A stretch of 64,000 nucleotides of DNA from Castor canadensis. Lineage: Eukaryota > Chordata > Mammalia > Rodentia > Castoridae. Positions 11,779 through 22,006 of this stretch are shown piece after piece. Made by a program: the position numbers and the translations under genes. The notes beneath the pieces are model-generated. The model was not told the origin of the DNA. It ran no database searches and saw only the letters and a program-made list of their open reading frames with translations. Location of the stretch: positions 158,363,973 to 158,427,972 of the forward strand of contig NC_133389.1 in assembly GCF_047511655.1 (NCBI RefSeq), written 5' to 3'. Numbering within the stretch: position 1 is the stretch's first letter; the number at the start of each line of letters is the position of its first letter.

Positions 11779-13163
11779 TAAATAAATAGAAACTAAGTCC
11801 AGACTAATATTCTCTCTCCTGTGAGACACAAGAACTAAGACAAACAAACCATGCTAAATTCTCTTCCCAGTTACTGCCATCTGATCATACCCATCTGTTC
11901 TCCAGTCATATTTCTCTACAACTATTCAGTTCTACATCAAACATAACCCTAAATATGTGAAGATTTCCCTATCTCTTTGAGTCTTCATTTTTGAAGACTC
12001 CGGTGTCATCATAAACTTAATTAAGTATATGTCCATGTTTTTTTTAATCTGGATTTTTTTTTCTACAGGTGCTTCAGCCATAAACCTTGCAATTCATAAG
12101 GAGACAATATTACGTTTCTCCCTTCAGAAGGCAGAAGTGAAATAACAATTGAACTTCTTAAGAACTATAATGCTATATAATGAAGTTTTAATGTTTTTAT
12201 TTTTAGTCACCTTAAGCAAAAATATGAGATCAAAACTGTCATCAGTTACCAAGCCTTTCAAAACTCTTCTTGTGGATGAACACCTGAAAAAGATTTTGTT
12301 TCCTATTTTTAGGAGGAAATTAGATAAGATAATTAATTAATAAGATTTATAAGTAGAAAGAAAGCAGATGTGGTGACTGAAACGAGTCCATTCAAATATT
12401 AGTGGCCCAACAGGTTCTTAATAACTCTATATGTAAATACTAACTAGAAAATGAACAAAATTAACCCAATAAAATATGAAACATTGTGAAATAATCTCTT
12501 AAAATTACTGGAGGAAATACATATATAAGGACATATTTATATATGTATTTGTGTGAGGAGATGTAGAAGAGTCTAAAAAAGACTACAAAACATCTTGATC
12601 TTTTATGTAGCATAGATAATTGAGTAAACACAATGGTCCTTCTTTGGACATAAATTATTTCATCCAGGACAGGAAGACAATGAATATAAACTCCACAAAA
12701 CCCAAGTGAATTTCAAACTAGAAGGATTTCAGGAGCTCACTATTCTATTTGGTATCACCCTTTGGTGTGTCTCCAATCACCAAAATAACCTGAGTGCTGA
12801 CACTCAGGTAATATTTCATTTGGTATCATAACTTATAGTTTCTTTTTTAAAAAAATTCAGTAATGACATTTGTGACCCAAGTGAAAAAAAAAAATGTTAC
12901 TGTTTGAATGCAATCATTCCACTGCAGTTAAGAGGCCATCAGGAAGTTTGAATCGTTGTTTTTTTCTAATCAAATAGAATAGAAAGATAATAAATCGATT
13001 TTGGTTAAAATACTTCATACTTGTCAAATTATTGTATTAAGGTTCACCTTACAAAAGGTAACAGAATTATGACAGTCTTGGAAGAGAAAGTTTTCTGCTC
13101 AATAAATAAGCATTGGCAGTATTTAACTGCTTTGTAGTTTATGTTCTCATTTTTCTTATTTAG
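11779..13163. other. Unassigned AT-rich DNA
   Basis: No repeat or gene recognised. A pyrimidine run followed by CAG at about 12050-12068 looks like an isolated splice acceptor with no supported exon. Confidence 0.45.
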
Positions 13164-13261
13164 TGTATCCTTTGGAGCTATCATGTCGCTGGGAGCTCAG
13201 GAAGTCTAGAGAAAATGAATGCTACTTTGCTAGATGAAATGTTTATCATTCCTAGGAAAAG
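13164..13261 (+). other. Weak candidate exon with good splice signals
   Basis: A pyrimidine-rich stretch ending TTCTTATTTAG at 13163 is followed by 98 bases and then AAAAG/GTAAGAG, a strong donor. One frame is open across the whole 98 bases, with 32 full codons. Chance openness over this length is likely, the predicted peptide is not recognised and no partner exon was found. It could be a host exon in long introns, a lncRNA exon or chance. Confidence 0.18.
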
Positions 13262-16200
13262 GTAAGAGTTTATTTACTGAGCTTCAAGCCTTGATCATAG
13301 GGCTCAGAGTTCTTGATTGAGATTCACTGACTTTGATGAACAAAACAGATAGAATTCAAGTCAATTCATTCAAGTCTTTCTTACCATCAGCCTGATTTGA
13401 ATAACAGCCAGTATTTTTTAAATGAGAAAGAAAACAGTAAGGAACTGCCTGGGAGTTCTGCAGTCAAAGAAGTCATAGAAGTGGCACCAATGACTGGTAC
13501 CCTATTTTTACCCACAGAGTGGATAAAAGCATGGCAAGTCATAAACCTGGCCTCTGCATTTAAAACAGTACTTTTGATACTAATCTTGAACATACCTAAT
13601 ACTAGACTTTACCTTTGCCTTTTCCAACAATATAAAGCCATAGAAATATTCTGCTGAAAACGTCACACTTCGAGGCTGCCTCTGTTTCCTTTTTCTTCAT
13701 TCTACAAGAAGAGACGATCACAGAATTGAAAGAGGTGTCTGTGAAATACAGCTTCAGAATGAATGTTTTGGACATATACTACACTCAGAACTAACTAGAT
13801 TTCCTACATTCTTACTAGCTTCCTATCAGAGGGAGAAGGAAAGATTGGATCTTGAGAGGGATTTTGTTGATTGTTTGCTTTTGCTTTTGTTTGTTTTTTT
13901 AACTTAAACTTATTCATAAAATGACAAATAGCTAATTGATGTTGAATGAATATAATTCTTGGACAATTTAAAAATTGGTTCTCATCTTCAGGGAGCTAAT
14001 AGTTTCCTTTTAAATATTAACAAAAAATTAAATTTAAATAAATGTTAAGTCTCTTCTGTGGCCTTAGCACCTTTCTTGAGTGGTAACTGATTGCTGACTG
14101 ATGGTGGTGCCTGTGACATTAACACAGTCTTCTAAAAGTGGCAGTGATTGAGAAAAAAGGGCAGGAACTGACTGAGTGAGCCAGAGTTCCCACCTTCTGA
14201 AGCCAACTGCTATGAACTTCATAAAAGCAGGAGAATGACAGAGAATTTAAGTGGATTATAATTTGGAATACAATTCCTTACAAATTTCAAACTTTTATAC
14301 TCAAAATTTTAAGGCAAATATGAAAACAGGAGGAAAAATTGTAAAAAGGCAACGAAATAATGATATAGCTTTCTTCTAGCGAAATGTCACATTTTTGTTG
14401 AGTCTTTCTCAAGTCAATTTTAAGAGTGACAAAGACAGATGACCAGTTCCTTCAGGGAGTTCAAGCATATACAACCAAGTTTTAAACAAGAATAAGCTGA
14501 TTTATTTTAAGAGGTGACTTCATTTCTACTACTCTAGTATTTTGTAAGATTAAGCAGACAATGGCTCAATATACTGTAAAAGTAAAACCATATTTTTACT
14601 TCATTAAAATGACCACCCAATAAAATTTCAGATAAGTTACAGTTCAACAATGAAAATAATCAGATGATTTATCAAAAGATAGAGTCATTTTTTAAAGTTT
14701 CCCAATATTAGGATAACTAAAATTTATTTAATAAATTATTATAACATAATGGTACTCAGTCTGCTAAGATTAAATTAAGGAGGTTTTGTTGTTTTAGGAT
14801 GGGTGGTCAAGTAAATTTACTTTGTATTTTTCTCTGATGTTAAATCTTCAATTTGTAGCTTTAGAATCTGCAGCTCTTATTCATTCCCACATGATAAAAT
14901 TACTTAATTGACAGAGAAATTAATCCCCAAAATTAAAAAAATCAGCACCACCTTTTCTTTGCAATTTCAGGCTGTTAGAGGATTAGAGTCATTACCTAAA
15001 CACAATTTTAAAGAAATGATTAATTTTTTAAGAACATGGCAACTAAATTTTTCTGTTAAACTGCACTCTTATTTGAATACCTTTCTGAGAAAAGAACTTT
15101 CATTTCTCTTTTTCTCTGAAAAGATTAATCACCAGGATCTTATCATGCACTCACACCTTATAAATCCAGATCACTTATAAATAATGCATTATAGTAGTTG
15201 AAAAGACAAATATCTGAGTGTGATTAGTGTGAGAATGGTAGCATACTCTGTCTGCTGTGACAGGAAGTGGTTCTGAGGGATGTGATAACCCCCTTGAAAT
15301 AGCTGTTCTGAATGTATTTGGAGTGGTTCACTTTTCAGCAAGACTATGACTCTCGTATTGCAATCTGTCAGCAGCCTTTTGATTATAAGGAGATGGAAAT
15401 TTTTTTTCTCATGAGTCAGCTCATAAATATTAGTTTTCCTAAACAGAACACTAAGCTTCTTTGAGTTTCAGGATTGTCAATAATACAATTTAAATTACAT
15501 TATTGTCTTCATTTTGAGCTTCCTAAAGTATTTGCACTGGGCATGTCTTATTACTCCATCTCCTATAAACTTCATGGTCCATCTCTAATGTGACCAAAAG
15601 CAAGGTCATTCCATATATTTTACCATTCCCCTTCTTCTAGCTGCATATTAAATTAATGTGGGATTAAATTATGTCTGTCATAAAAAAGATTATTGCAGAA
15701 ACTTTACTGTTTTCTATGTTCAGCTCGGCACCATTCAATACCATATAACACTTAAATTCTCCTTAGAAAGGTATAAGAAGTAACTTCTGCTAAACAAACT
15801 ACTGAGTAGAACAGATATGAATAGAATTTTGACAAAATATGGAAACTACAAAGGACCAAGAAAAAAAAAAAAAGAAATTCCCAGGAAATGGGGTTTAGAA
15901 AAGTTTATGAAGAGATACATAAATAGAAAAATGACACTGCCTATTGTAGTTTGGGAAGTTATTTTAAAGATAACAAAATGTTAGTGCAAAGCTAATATTT
16001 CAACTTAGTTACATATTTCAGTAAATGGGAAAAATCTCATGTAAGTCCTCAAGTCATGCCGAAAATTGTTCGGTACAAATGTGAGTCATCCATGTAATAA
16101 AACCACAACAGTAAATTTTTGGTTTTTTTGTAAATTTAGCATCAAATTGTAAGCAAGTATATTTAACTGCTACAGCACTAATATACATGTTGCTGTCAAA

Positions 16201-17490
16201 AGATTTTCAGTCAAGATGTTTATATTCTCAATATTAAAAGAAAGAGTAAGCTGGACCTCTCTTAGAACTCTGTTGTGGCTGTCCTTTTAATTCAACAGAT
16301 ATATTTGGAGCCTCAGTGAAGTTCCCAACCTTATATTGCTGTCTTCTCTCAAAGAATTCACCATCAATGGAAAGGCAAAATTGAAACAGTTACCAAACAA
16401 TAGAATAGCTAACATAGGGGAAACAGTGCAGCAAAGCACTGAGGCCTTTGGGGTCTCAGAAAAGGTGTCATAAGAATAGTTACGCCGTTTCTTGTGGGAA
16501 GGAAACACTTATCATCAAGGTGTGACTAGCACTGTATGCTCCTGCAGAGGCAATGACCTGCGCCACTGTATAGAGCATAAGAGAGTGAAGCCTTCTTGAG
16601 TAGTCTCAATGCTTTCAGTCTAGAAATCCAGTGTAAAGTGGGCTTTGTCTCTGTGTCATCCAGTTGCACTTAGAATTTCTTTCTTTGTTACTCCTGTAAG
16701 AGAACTGTGGGTTGCTATAGGCCAATGAATGAACTATGATCATTAGACGGGTTTGTAGAGACTTAGGGATGAGAAGGGATCTTAAAGACCAGTAATAACA
16801 AAGCTTCAGTGTGATGAGAAACTTGTACATGGGAATCTGTATGTCTTTGAAAAGAGTTAGCTCTCCAATTTTGTGATCCAAAAGAATACATCTTGCAAGC
16901 ACTCCTACAACATTGTTAGCTTGTTCTTATGATTATTTTGATTTGTGTGTGTCCTGAAAACAAGTAAGCTAGAAGTGTGCTAATGATTTTGGGATTATTA
17001 GTATACTTTGTATGCGCACATAATGCTCTAATATTTTTTGCTGTCAGGATAAGAGATCTTAAGATACAATCATGCCCATGATGTTATATGCTATTAAAAA
17101 ATTCTGAGAATGAACCTGCTTGGAAAATTCTAATTAGTTTGATTACCAGAGAACTGTAAATAATTATTTTTAAACTTACAAGTGCTTTTTTTGGAAAATG
17201 ATTAGCAGCAGAGAAAGAAAGTGCTAAATGAGTCATTCTCAAATATGAAATACGCTCGAATTCTGCTGAAAATATTGTCAGACTCAAAGACAGTACCTTG
17301 AAAGTTAGTTTCAGAGTTTTTCTAAGAAAACTATAAATGGATAAGAACTCAGGAAAAGAAAAGGGAAAAAAATCTAAGAAATACAAAAGTGTGAACCAAA
17401 TTAGAACGAATAAGAATTCTTTGAAATTTAACTATAATTCAAATTTGTTTAAAATGTTGGTCCAGCAGTTATGACTGGTAATGAAGAATC
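13262..17490. other. Unassigned AT-rich DNA
   Basis: About 4.2 kb with no recognised gene, SINE, L1 or LTR. Open frames of 68-100 codons occur on both strands (for example 14908-15180 plus and 17084-17386 minus). They show no recognisable motif and look like chance. Confidence 0.5.
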
Positions 17491-17712
17491 AATAATTATT
17501 TTATTTTATTTTACTTTTATTTTATTATTGTCAGGGGAGAGCGTGAACGCAGTCCCCCACTACCACAAATTATGCAGTCCAGTTTCCCACATTTGGGGAA
17601 ATCGCAGGGGTCAGCACATCCAGAGTGCAATGGATAAGCCTCACCCTGGGAAAACCACCTTCGTGATCATGGTATCTCCCCTGCCAGGTAAGTATTGAAT
17701 AATTATTTTATT
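17491..17712 (-). mobile_element. L1-mediated retro-insertion of a U1 RNA: TSDs, tail and body
   Basis: A perfect 15-bp direct repeat (AATAATTATTTTATT) lies at 17491-17505 and 17698-17712. Read on the minus strand, the RNA body (17695-17532) is followed by an A-rich AAAAT-type tail (17531-17506) that abuts the distal repeat. A body with a 3' A-rich tail and 15-bp flanking repeats is the mark of target-primed insertion by L1 enzymes. Confidence 0.93.
17532..17695 (-). pseudogene. U1 snRNA retropseudogene, full length
   Basis: The minus strand starts with the U1 5' end ATACTTACCTGGCAGGGGAG, the bases that pair with 5' splice sites. It runs 164 bases, the normal U1 length, to a 3' end of TCTCCCCTG. 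The stem-loop I and II sequences and the Sm-site region ATAATTTGTGG are present. Against the human U1 sequence as I know it I count five changes, four of them in CpG dinucleotides. A real U1 gene would have PSE-type promoter elements upstream and no A tail. This copy has an A-rich tail and target duplications, so it is a pseudogene. An open frame on the opposite strand here is an artefact. Confidence 0.96.
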
Positions 17713-18655
17713 ATGTGTTAATTTTAAAGCAATAAATAGCTATTCCCACAATAATGTGTATATCAAACAACCCTACAACTCACAATAAAAAGCATTTCTC
17801 ACTTACCTAACTTAATATCTGCTAGGGCTCAGCTGACTTCAGATAAGAAAGAGTATTTGTTCTTAACCTGTGGGATCAGTGTGCATCTGTTCGATAGGCC
17901 TCTCATTCTTCCAAGATCCCTGAGATCCCCAGAATGTTTTTCTCTCGACAGTGACAGAAATGCAAAAGATGAAACCACACCACACTTTTCAATGCTCTGC
18001 TTATGTCATTCATACCACTAGCCTGCCATGGGCCAAAAACAAGTCAAGTGACTAAGTTCACAATGATGGGATGGAAGAGGGTATTTCATTTGACGCAAGG
18101 CTACAGGAAGTGTAGGGATGCTGGTTTCAGTGATGGAGCAGCAAAGAATGGAGACTGATAGTTAAATCTGCTACAACCATATAATACTCTTTTTGTCTCT
18201 AAAAAGGAAAGTTGGTATATATTTTTCTAAGAATTTTAATTTTGAAAACAGTGTGCCTTAATACATGTAGGTAGAAGTAAATGCCCCAAACTACAAATAG
18301 AAATTCATTTAAAATATGTATGTGTATATATACATTCATATATAAATATTATGCATACATAAATTTCTGCTGTTTTCTTTAAAAGAGAACAAGACACCAT
18401 CTATAGAAAAAAGAGAAAATAATATGGTTACATAGATAAGATGACAGACTATAGAACATAAAAATACTAAAATTTATAAAATGAGAGCAAGGGCAAGATG
18501 AAATATGACAAAATTGAGATAAGGAAGAATCATTAAAATAACACCTATAAAATTCATCTAGGCAGCACAGAAAAGAAAATCTTTGGAACACAAAATGGTG
18601 TAGACTGTTAGGTACACAGGCAAAAAATTTAATAATATTCTAGAAATGAAGTTTA
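17713..18655. other. Unassigned AT-rich DNA
   Basis: Nothing recognised except TA-rich simple sequence near 18318-18362. Confidence 0.5.
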
Positions 18656-18776
18656 GAGGGAGAAAGAGAAAAGGCAGGGAGGGCAAAGCAGGAGGGAAGG
18701 GAAGGAGTGAGGGAGGGGGAGGGAAGAATGGAGGGAAAAGGTAGGGAGAAGATGAGGTATGGAAGGAATGGGAAGT
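18656..18776 (+). repeat. Polypurine (GA-rich) tract
   Basis: About 120 bases are almost purely A and G, with several GGG runs (GGGAGGGGGAGGGAAG). Such tracts can form triplex or G-quadruplex structures. That is general knowledge and not shown here. Confidence 0.9.
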
Positions 18777-18869
18777 AACAAGCACAGTTGAGAACCAGCA
18801 AGGTGAAGGCTCCTGTGCAGCCTCCTGGATGAGGATATCAGGATGCCTCAAGCAGAAGGAGTACTAGGA

Positions 18870-19335
18870 TCGTCTGGTGGCACCTACAGTGGCTACCTAG
18901 CTAATTGCCAGAAATAAATACAAACCTTCTACGTAAAAAAGAGAGCATCATCAACAGCCCCAAGTTATACTTAAATTTTTCCATACATAATAGCTGTCAT
19001 CCAGTCAAAACTCACAGGAAGTACAAGCAGACATGAATTAACAAATTAGAGGTTAAAAAACAGACAACCAGAGCAGAATCAAGGGAGACCCAGATACTGG
19101 AGTTACCACACAGAGACTTCAACTTCAATTAATATTTTCAAGAACTCAAATACAATGACAAATTTGAAGGGGTCAGGGAGAGGACTGGAAGGGGTTGAAC
19201 TGACCAAAGTAAAGTATGCTCATGACAGGGACACACTGAGAAACCCCTTTGAACATTGATTTGGAATTAATAATGAAAAACAGGACTGTAAAATGGGTAT
19301 GGTGGAAGGGAGGGGTATGACTTAATTGTACAGTT
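18870..19335 (+). mobile_element. Ancient L1 (or HAL1-like) fragment, internally deleted
   Basis: The first part (AATAAATACAAACCTTCTA; CCAGTCAAAACTCA; GGGAGACCCAGATACTGGAG) resembles the leader that precedes ORF1 in old L1s. From about 19168 it changes to 3'UTR-type sequence (GGGGTTGAACTGACCAAAGT ... CAGGGACACACTGAGAAAC). That sequence recurs in the L1 3' end at 27000-27130. No ORF2 lies between them. Confidence 0.65.
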
Positions 19336-19751
19336 GATAAAAAAATTCTAGTCTTTATAATTCTTTATATTCTGCATACATTAGTACATCTTTATAATTT
19401 ATAAAAAAATTAGTGTTCTTGGTATTGATATTTATTAACTATAACTTATTCTTTCATTTTTGTATTTCAAAATTTACAGTCTTTTAATACTTTAATATTA
19501 CCATCACAGATATGAGAAATTCTAAAATATTAAATGTACTGGTGTCAAAATCAATATCTTTCCAACTGATGAAAAGCTAGTTAAACTAAAATTGTACTGT
19601 AGAGGAGTTCTAGTTAGAATGAATCTCAAGATGATCAAGTGTTTCTTATCACTCTTCAACTATTATGAGTAAAAATAAGTGTACAATACCATAATGTAAA
19701 AAAATCACAGACCTTGAATCGTACAAATAAATTAATTAAGTAAGAAATTAT
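19336..19751. other. Unassigned AT-rich DNA
   Basis: Nothing recognised. Confidence 0.5.
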
Positions 19752-20095
19752 AGCTGGGTGCTGGTGGCTTATGGTGCCTTTAATCCTAGCTACTTGGGAG
19801 GCTGAGATCAGTAGGATCACCGTTCCACACTAGGCCAGGCAAAAAAGTTTGCAAAGACCCAATCTCAATGAAAAAAACACAAAAACAAGGCACGGTGTTG
19901 AATGTCTGCCATCCCTCTACCTCAGAAAGTATAAAAGAAAATCATGACCCAGTACAGCCTGGGCATAAATGAGACCCTATCTTCAAAACAATTGGAGCAA
20001 AAAGGGCTGCTCAAGCAGTGGAGCACCTGGCTAACAAGTGGAAAGTCTTGACTTCAAACCCCAGTACTGTCAAAGAAGAAGAAGAAGAAGAAAGA
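19752..20095 (+). repeat. Composite B1-like/ID SINE with (GAA)n tail
   Basis: B1-like arm: GCTGGGTGCTGGTGGCTTAT and CCTAGCTACTTGGGAGGCTG. A second arm follows, then ID sequence (GGGCTGCTCAAGCAGTGGAG; TTCAAACCCCAGTACTG). The tail is a GAA repeat at 20074-20094. The short repeat AAGAAATT lies on both sides and may be the target duplication. Confidence 0.93.
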
Positions 20096-20261
20096 AATTC
20101 TGCTACAGCTATGGTCTTCTGGGTTTTCCATGAATATTATGTGCATAAACTTTAGTAAATATAATGTATACAAATACGTACATATGAAAAAAATCAATAT
20201 ATCTACATATTTTTAAATAATGATATAAATGAAATTATGGTATAATAAAGTTTTCTATTGC

Positions 20262-20570
20262 TGCTTCACATATAGGAGCTTAAAACAACATACATTATTT
20301 ATCTCACAGTTTTCAGGGTCAGACCTTCAACTGCTCTCTCTGAGAACTTCCTCAGAGAAATAATGGGCTCTTATTCATTATGCCAGCCAGGAGTGTCTCC
20401 AACAGAAGTGTGGTGGCCATGTGTAACAAAACATAATCACAGCAGTGACATCCCATCACTTTTGCCATTGTCTATGGGTCAAAAGGAACTCTCAGTCCTT
20501 GGCCACTACCAGGCAAGTAGCAGGTCCACATTGGAGTCTTTCGTTTCATACAAGTTCTAATGTTGTGTTA
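20262..20570. repeat. Old interspersed repeat, class not assigned
   Basis: TTCTATTGCTGCTTCACATA, TAGGAGCTTAAAACAACATAC and GTGACATCCCATCACTTTTG recall a common mammalian repeat. I cannot name its class with confidence; LTR or DNA transposon are both possible. Confidence 0.4.
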
Positions 20571-21478
20571 GGAAACATAGTCACTGACACAATATGGAGC
20601 TCACTTTCACATGTGATTTATATCAAGGGTCATCAAATTAGTCGTGCACCAGGCACCTGTTTTTGTAAAGTTTCATTCATACACATACATGCCCATTTAT
20701 GCATGTATTGTCCGTGGTTCAGTAGTCTCAAATAGACACTAACATATTTTCTGCAAATCCTAACGTGTTTATTACCTGGCCCTTTATGAAAGTTTGCAAC
20801 TTTCTAGTTTAAATAGTGGATTTTAGCATAAATTATCTCCTTTTTTAATTGGATTAATTTTTTTTCCTCCAATAGTTTTTGAAATAATAGAAGCAAACTA
20901 ACAGACAGGGATGACCACTTAATGCTAAGTCTTGTGAAGTGGGAAATATCAACCTTTTTTCATAGTAATATAGCACCATCTCATGGAATATTATAGAAAG
21001 TATCAGAAAAGTTTATTGCTGTACTACTGTTATGAAACATCTAAAATATTTTAGTATAACTTCTAAATTCTACTGAAAATAATGCATCAAAAAGTGCTGC
21101 CTATGAAATCAAAATAAATACATAAAAACTAGGAAGTATCTAATCCAAATCTACCACATTCTGACAAGGAAGCCGTCCCTCTGAAATTAAGTGATTTACT
21201 TCAGCTTATAGGATTTTGATAATGGGATATCAGACTTTTCAAAAAAAAAAACAAATTAAAGTGTATTTGTATAGATGAGGGTGCACATGTTTATATATGT
21301 TGAATTAAATATTTCAGCAATAAGATTTTTGTCTTAAAAATGAATTGCTGCAATCTTCAATTAAACTTTTTATTCAAAATGATTTTAAATTTAAAGAAGA
21401 ATTACAAAGATAAAAAACAGTTAAGTTTCATGCATGGAAATACTAAGTTGCTAACATTGATATCAAAATTGTGAAGAT
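20571..21478. other. Unassigned AT-rich DNA
   Basis: Nothing recognised. Confidence 0.5.
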
Positions 21479-21840
21479 TGTGGAGAGCAGATAATGAGAA
21501 GCCTATGAGAACTGGACATAAGCAAGGTGAGATGCGGCTCACCTATTTTTCCTAGGTTGGCACAGCCCGTAAGCAGCATAGATGCTTCTCCTAAGTTGGT
21601 TACTTTCAGAGAAGCAGGAACGCAGGTTTCTCCTGCTACAATGTCAGGCCCCTCCTGAGAACCACTGCTCACTTTGTTTACCACTGGGTATAAGAGACAC
21701 ACTGAAGGAGAATGTGAGGCTTTTGCTTTGGGCTTTTGCTTTTGGCTGTTGCTTTGGGACTTGAGGCTTTTTGCCTTTGGCTTTTGCCTTTTGCTTTTGG
21801 CTTTTGGTGTGGGAAGCTTTTGGAAGGGAAAAGAATTACT
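21479..21840 (+). mobile_element. Candidate LTR-like element of unknown family
   Basis: The block starts TGTGGAGAGCAG, is clearly more GC-rich than its flanks and has a TATA-like TATAAG at about 21689. It then runs into a pyrimidine-rich stretch. The layout recalls an LTR U3 followed by R. No matching second LTR, CA end or coding remnant was found, so this is tentative. Confidence 0.3.
21716..21812 (+). repeat. Degenerate GGCTTTTG tandem repeat
   Basis: About 97 bases are built of GCTTTTG and GGCTTTTGCTTTT variants repeated many times without interruption. Confidence 0.9.
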
Positions 21841-21884
21841 GGAGGAGAATTGCTAAAGAGGGGTTGATAGAAAGTCTGCACCAA

Positions 21885-22006
21885 GAACTTTAACATAGGC
21901 CTTAGAAAAGCTAAGCTAAGGAAAGAACTTTATACATAGGCCTTAGAAAAGGTAAGCTAAGGAAAGAACTTTATACATAGGCCTTAGAAAAGGTAAGCTA
22001 AAGAAA
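21885..22006 (+). repeat. Three tandem copies of a 40-41 bp unit
   Basis: The units are 21885-21924, 21925-21965 and 21966-22006. Each starts GAACTTTA, contains CATAGGCCTTAGAAAAG and ends in GCTAAGGAAA or a close variant. Units 2 and 3 are nearly identical; unit 1 differs by one deletion and one substitution. Units 2 and 3 carry AAAAGGTAAGC, which looks like a splice donor. Confidence 0.95.

Noticed and set aside
17471..17698. 75-codon plus-strand open frame
   Set aside because: It is the antisense of the U1 snRNA retrocopy and its A-rich tail, with no protein similarity.
21885..22006. CRISPR-like regular repeats
   Set aside because: The three 40-41 bp units are directly adjacent with no spacers, and the DNA is mammalian. 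It is a simple tandem array.
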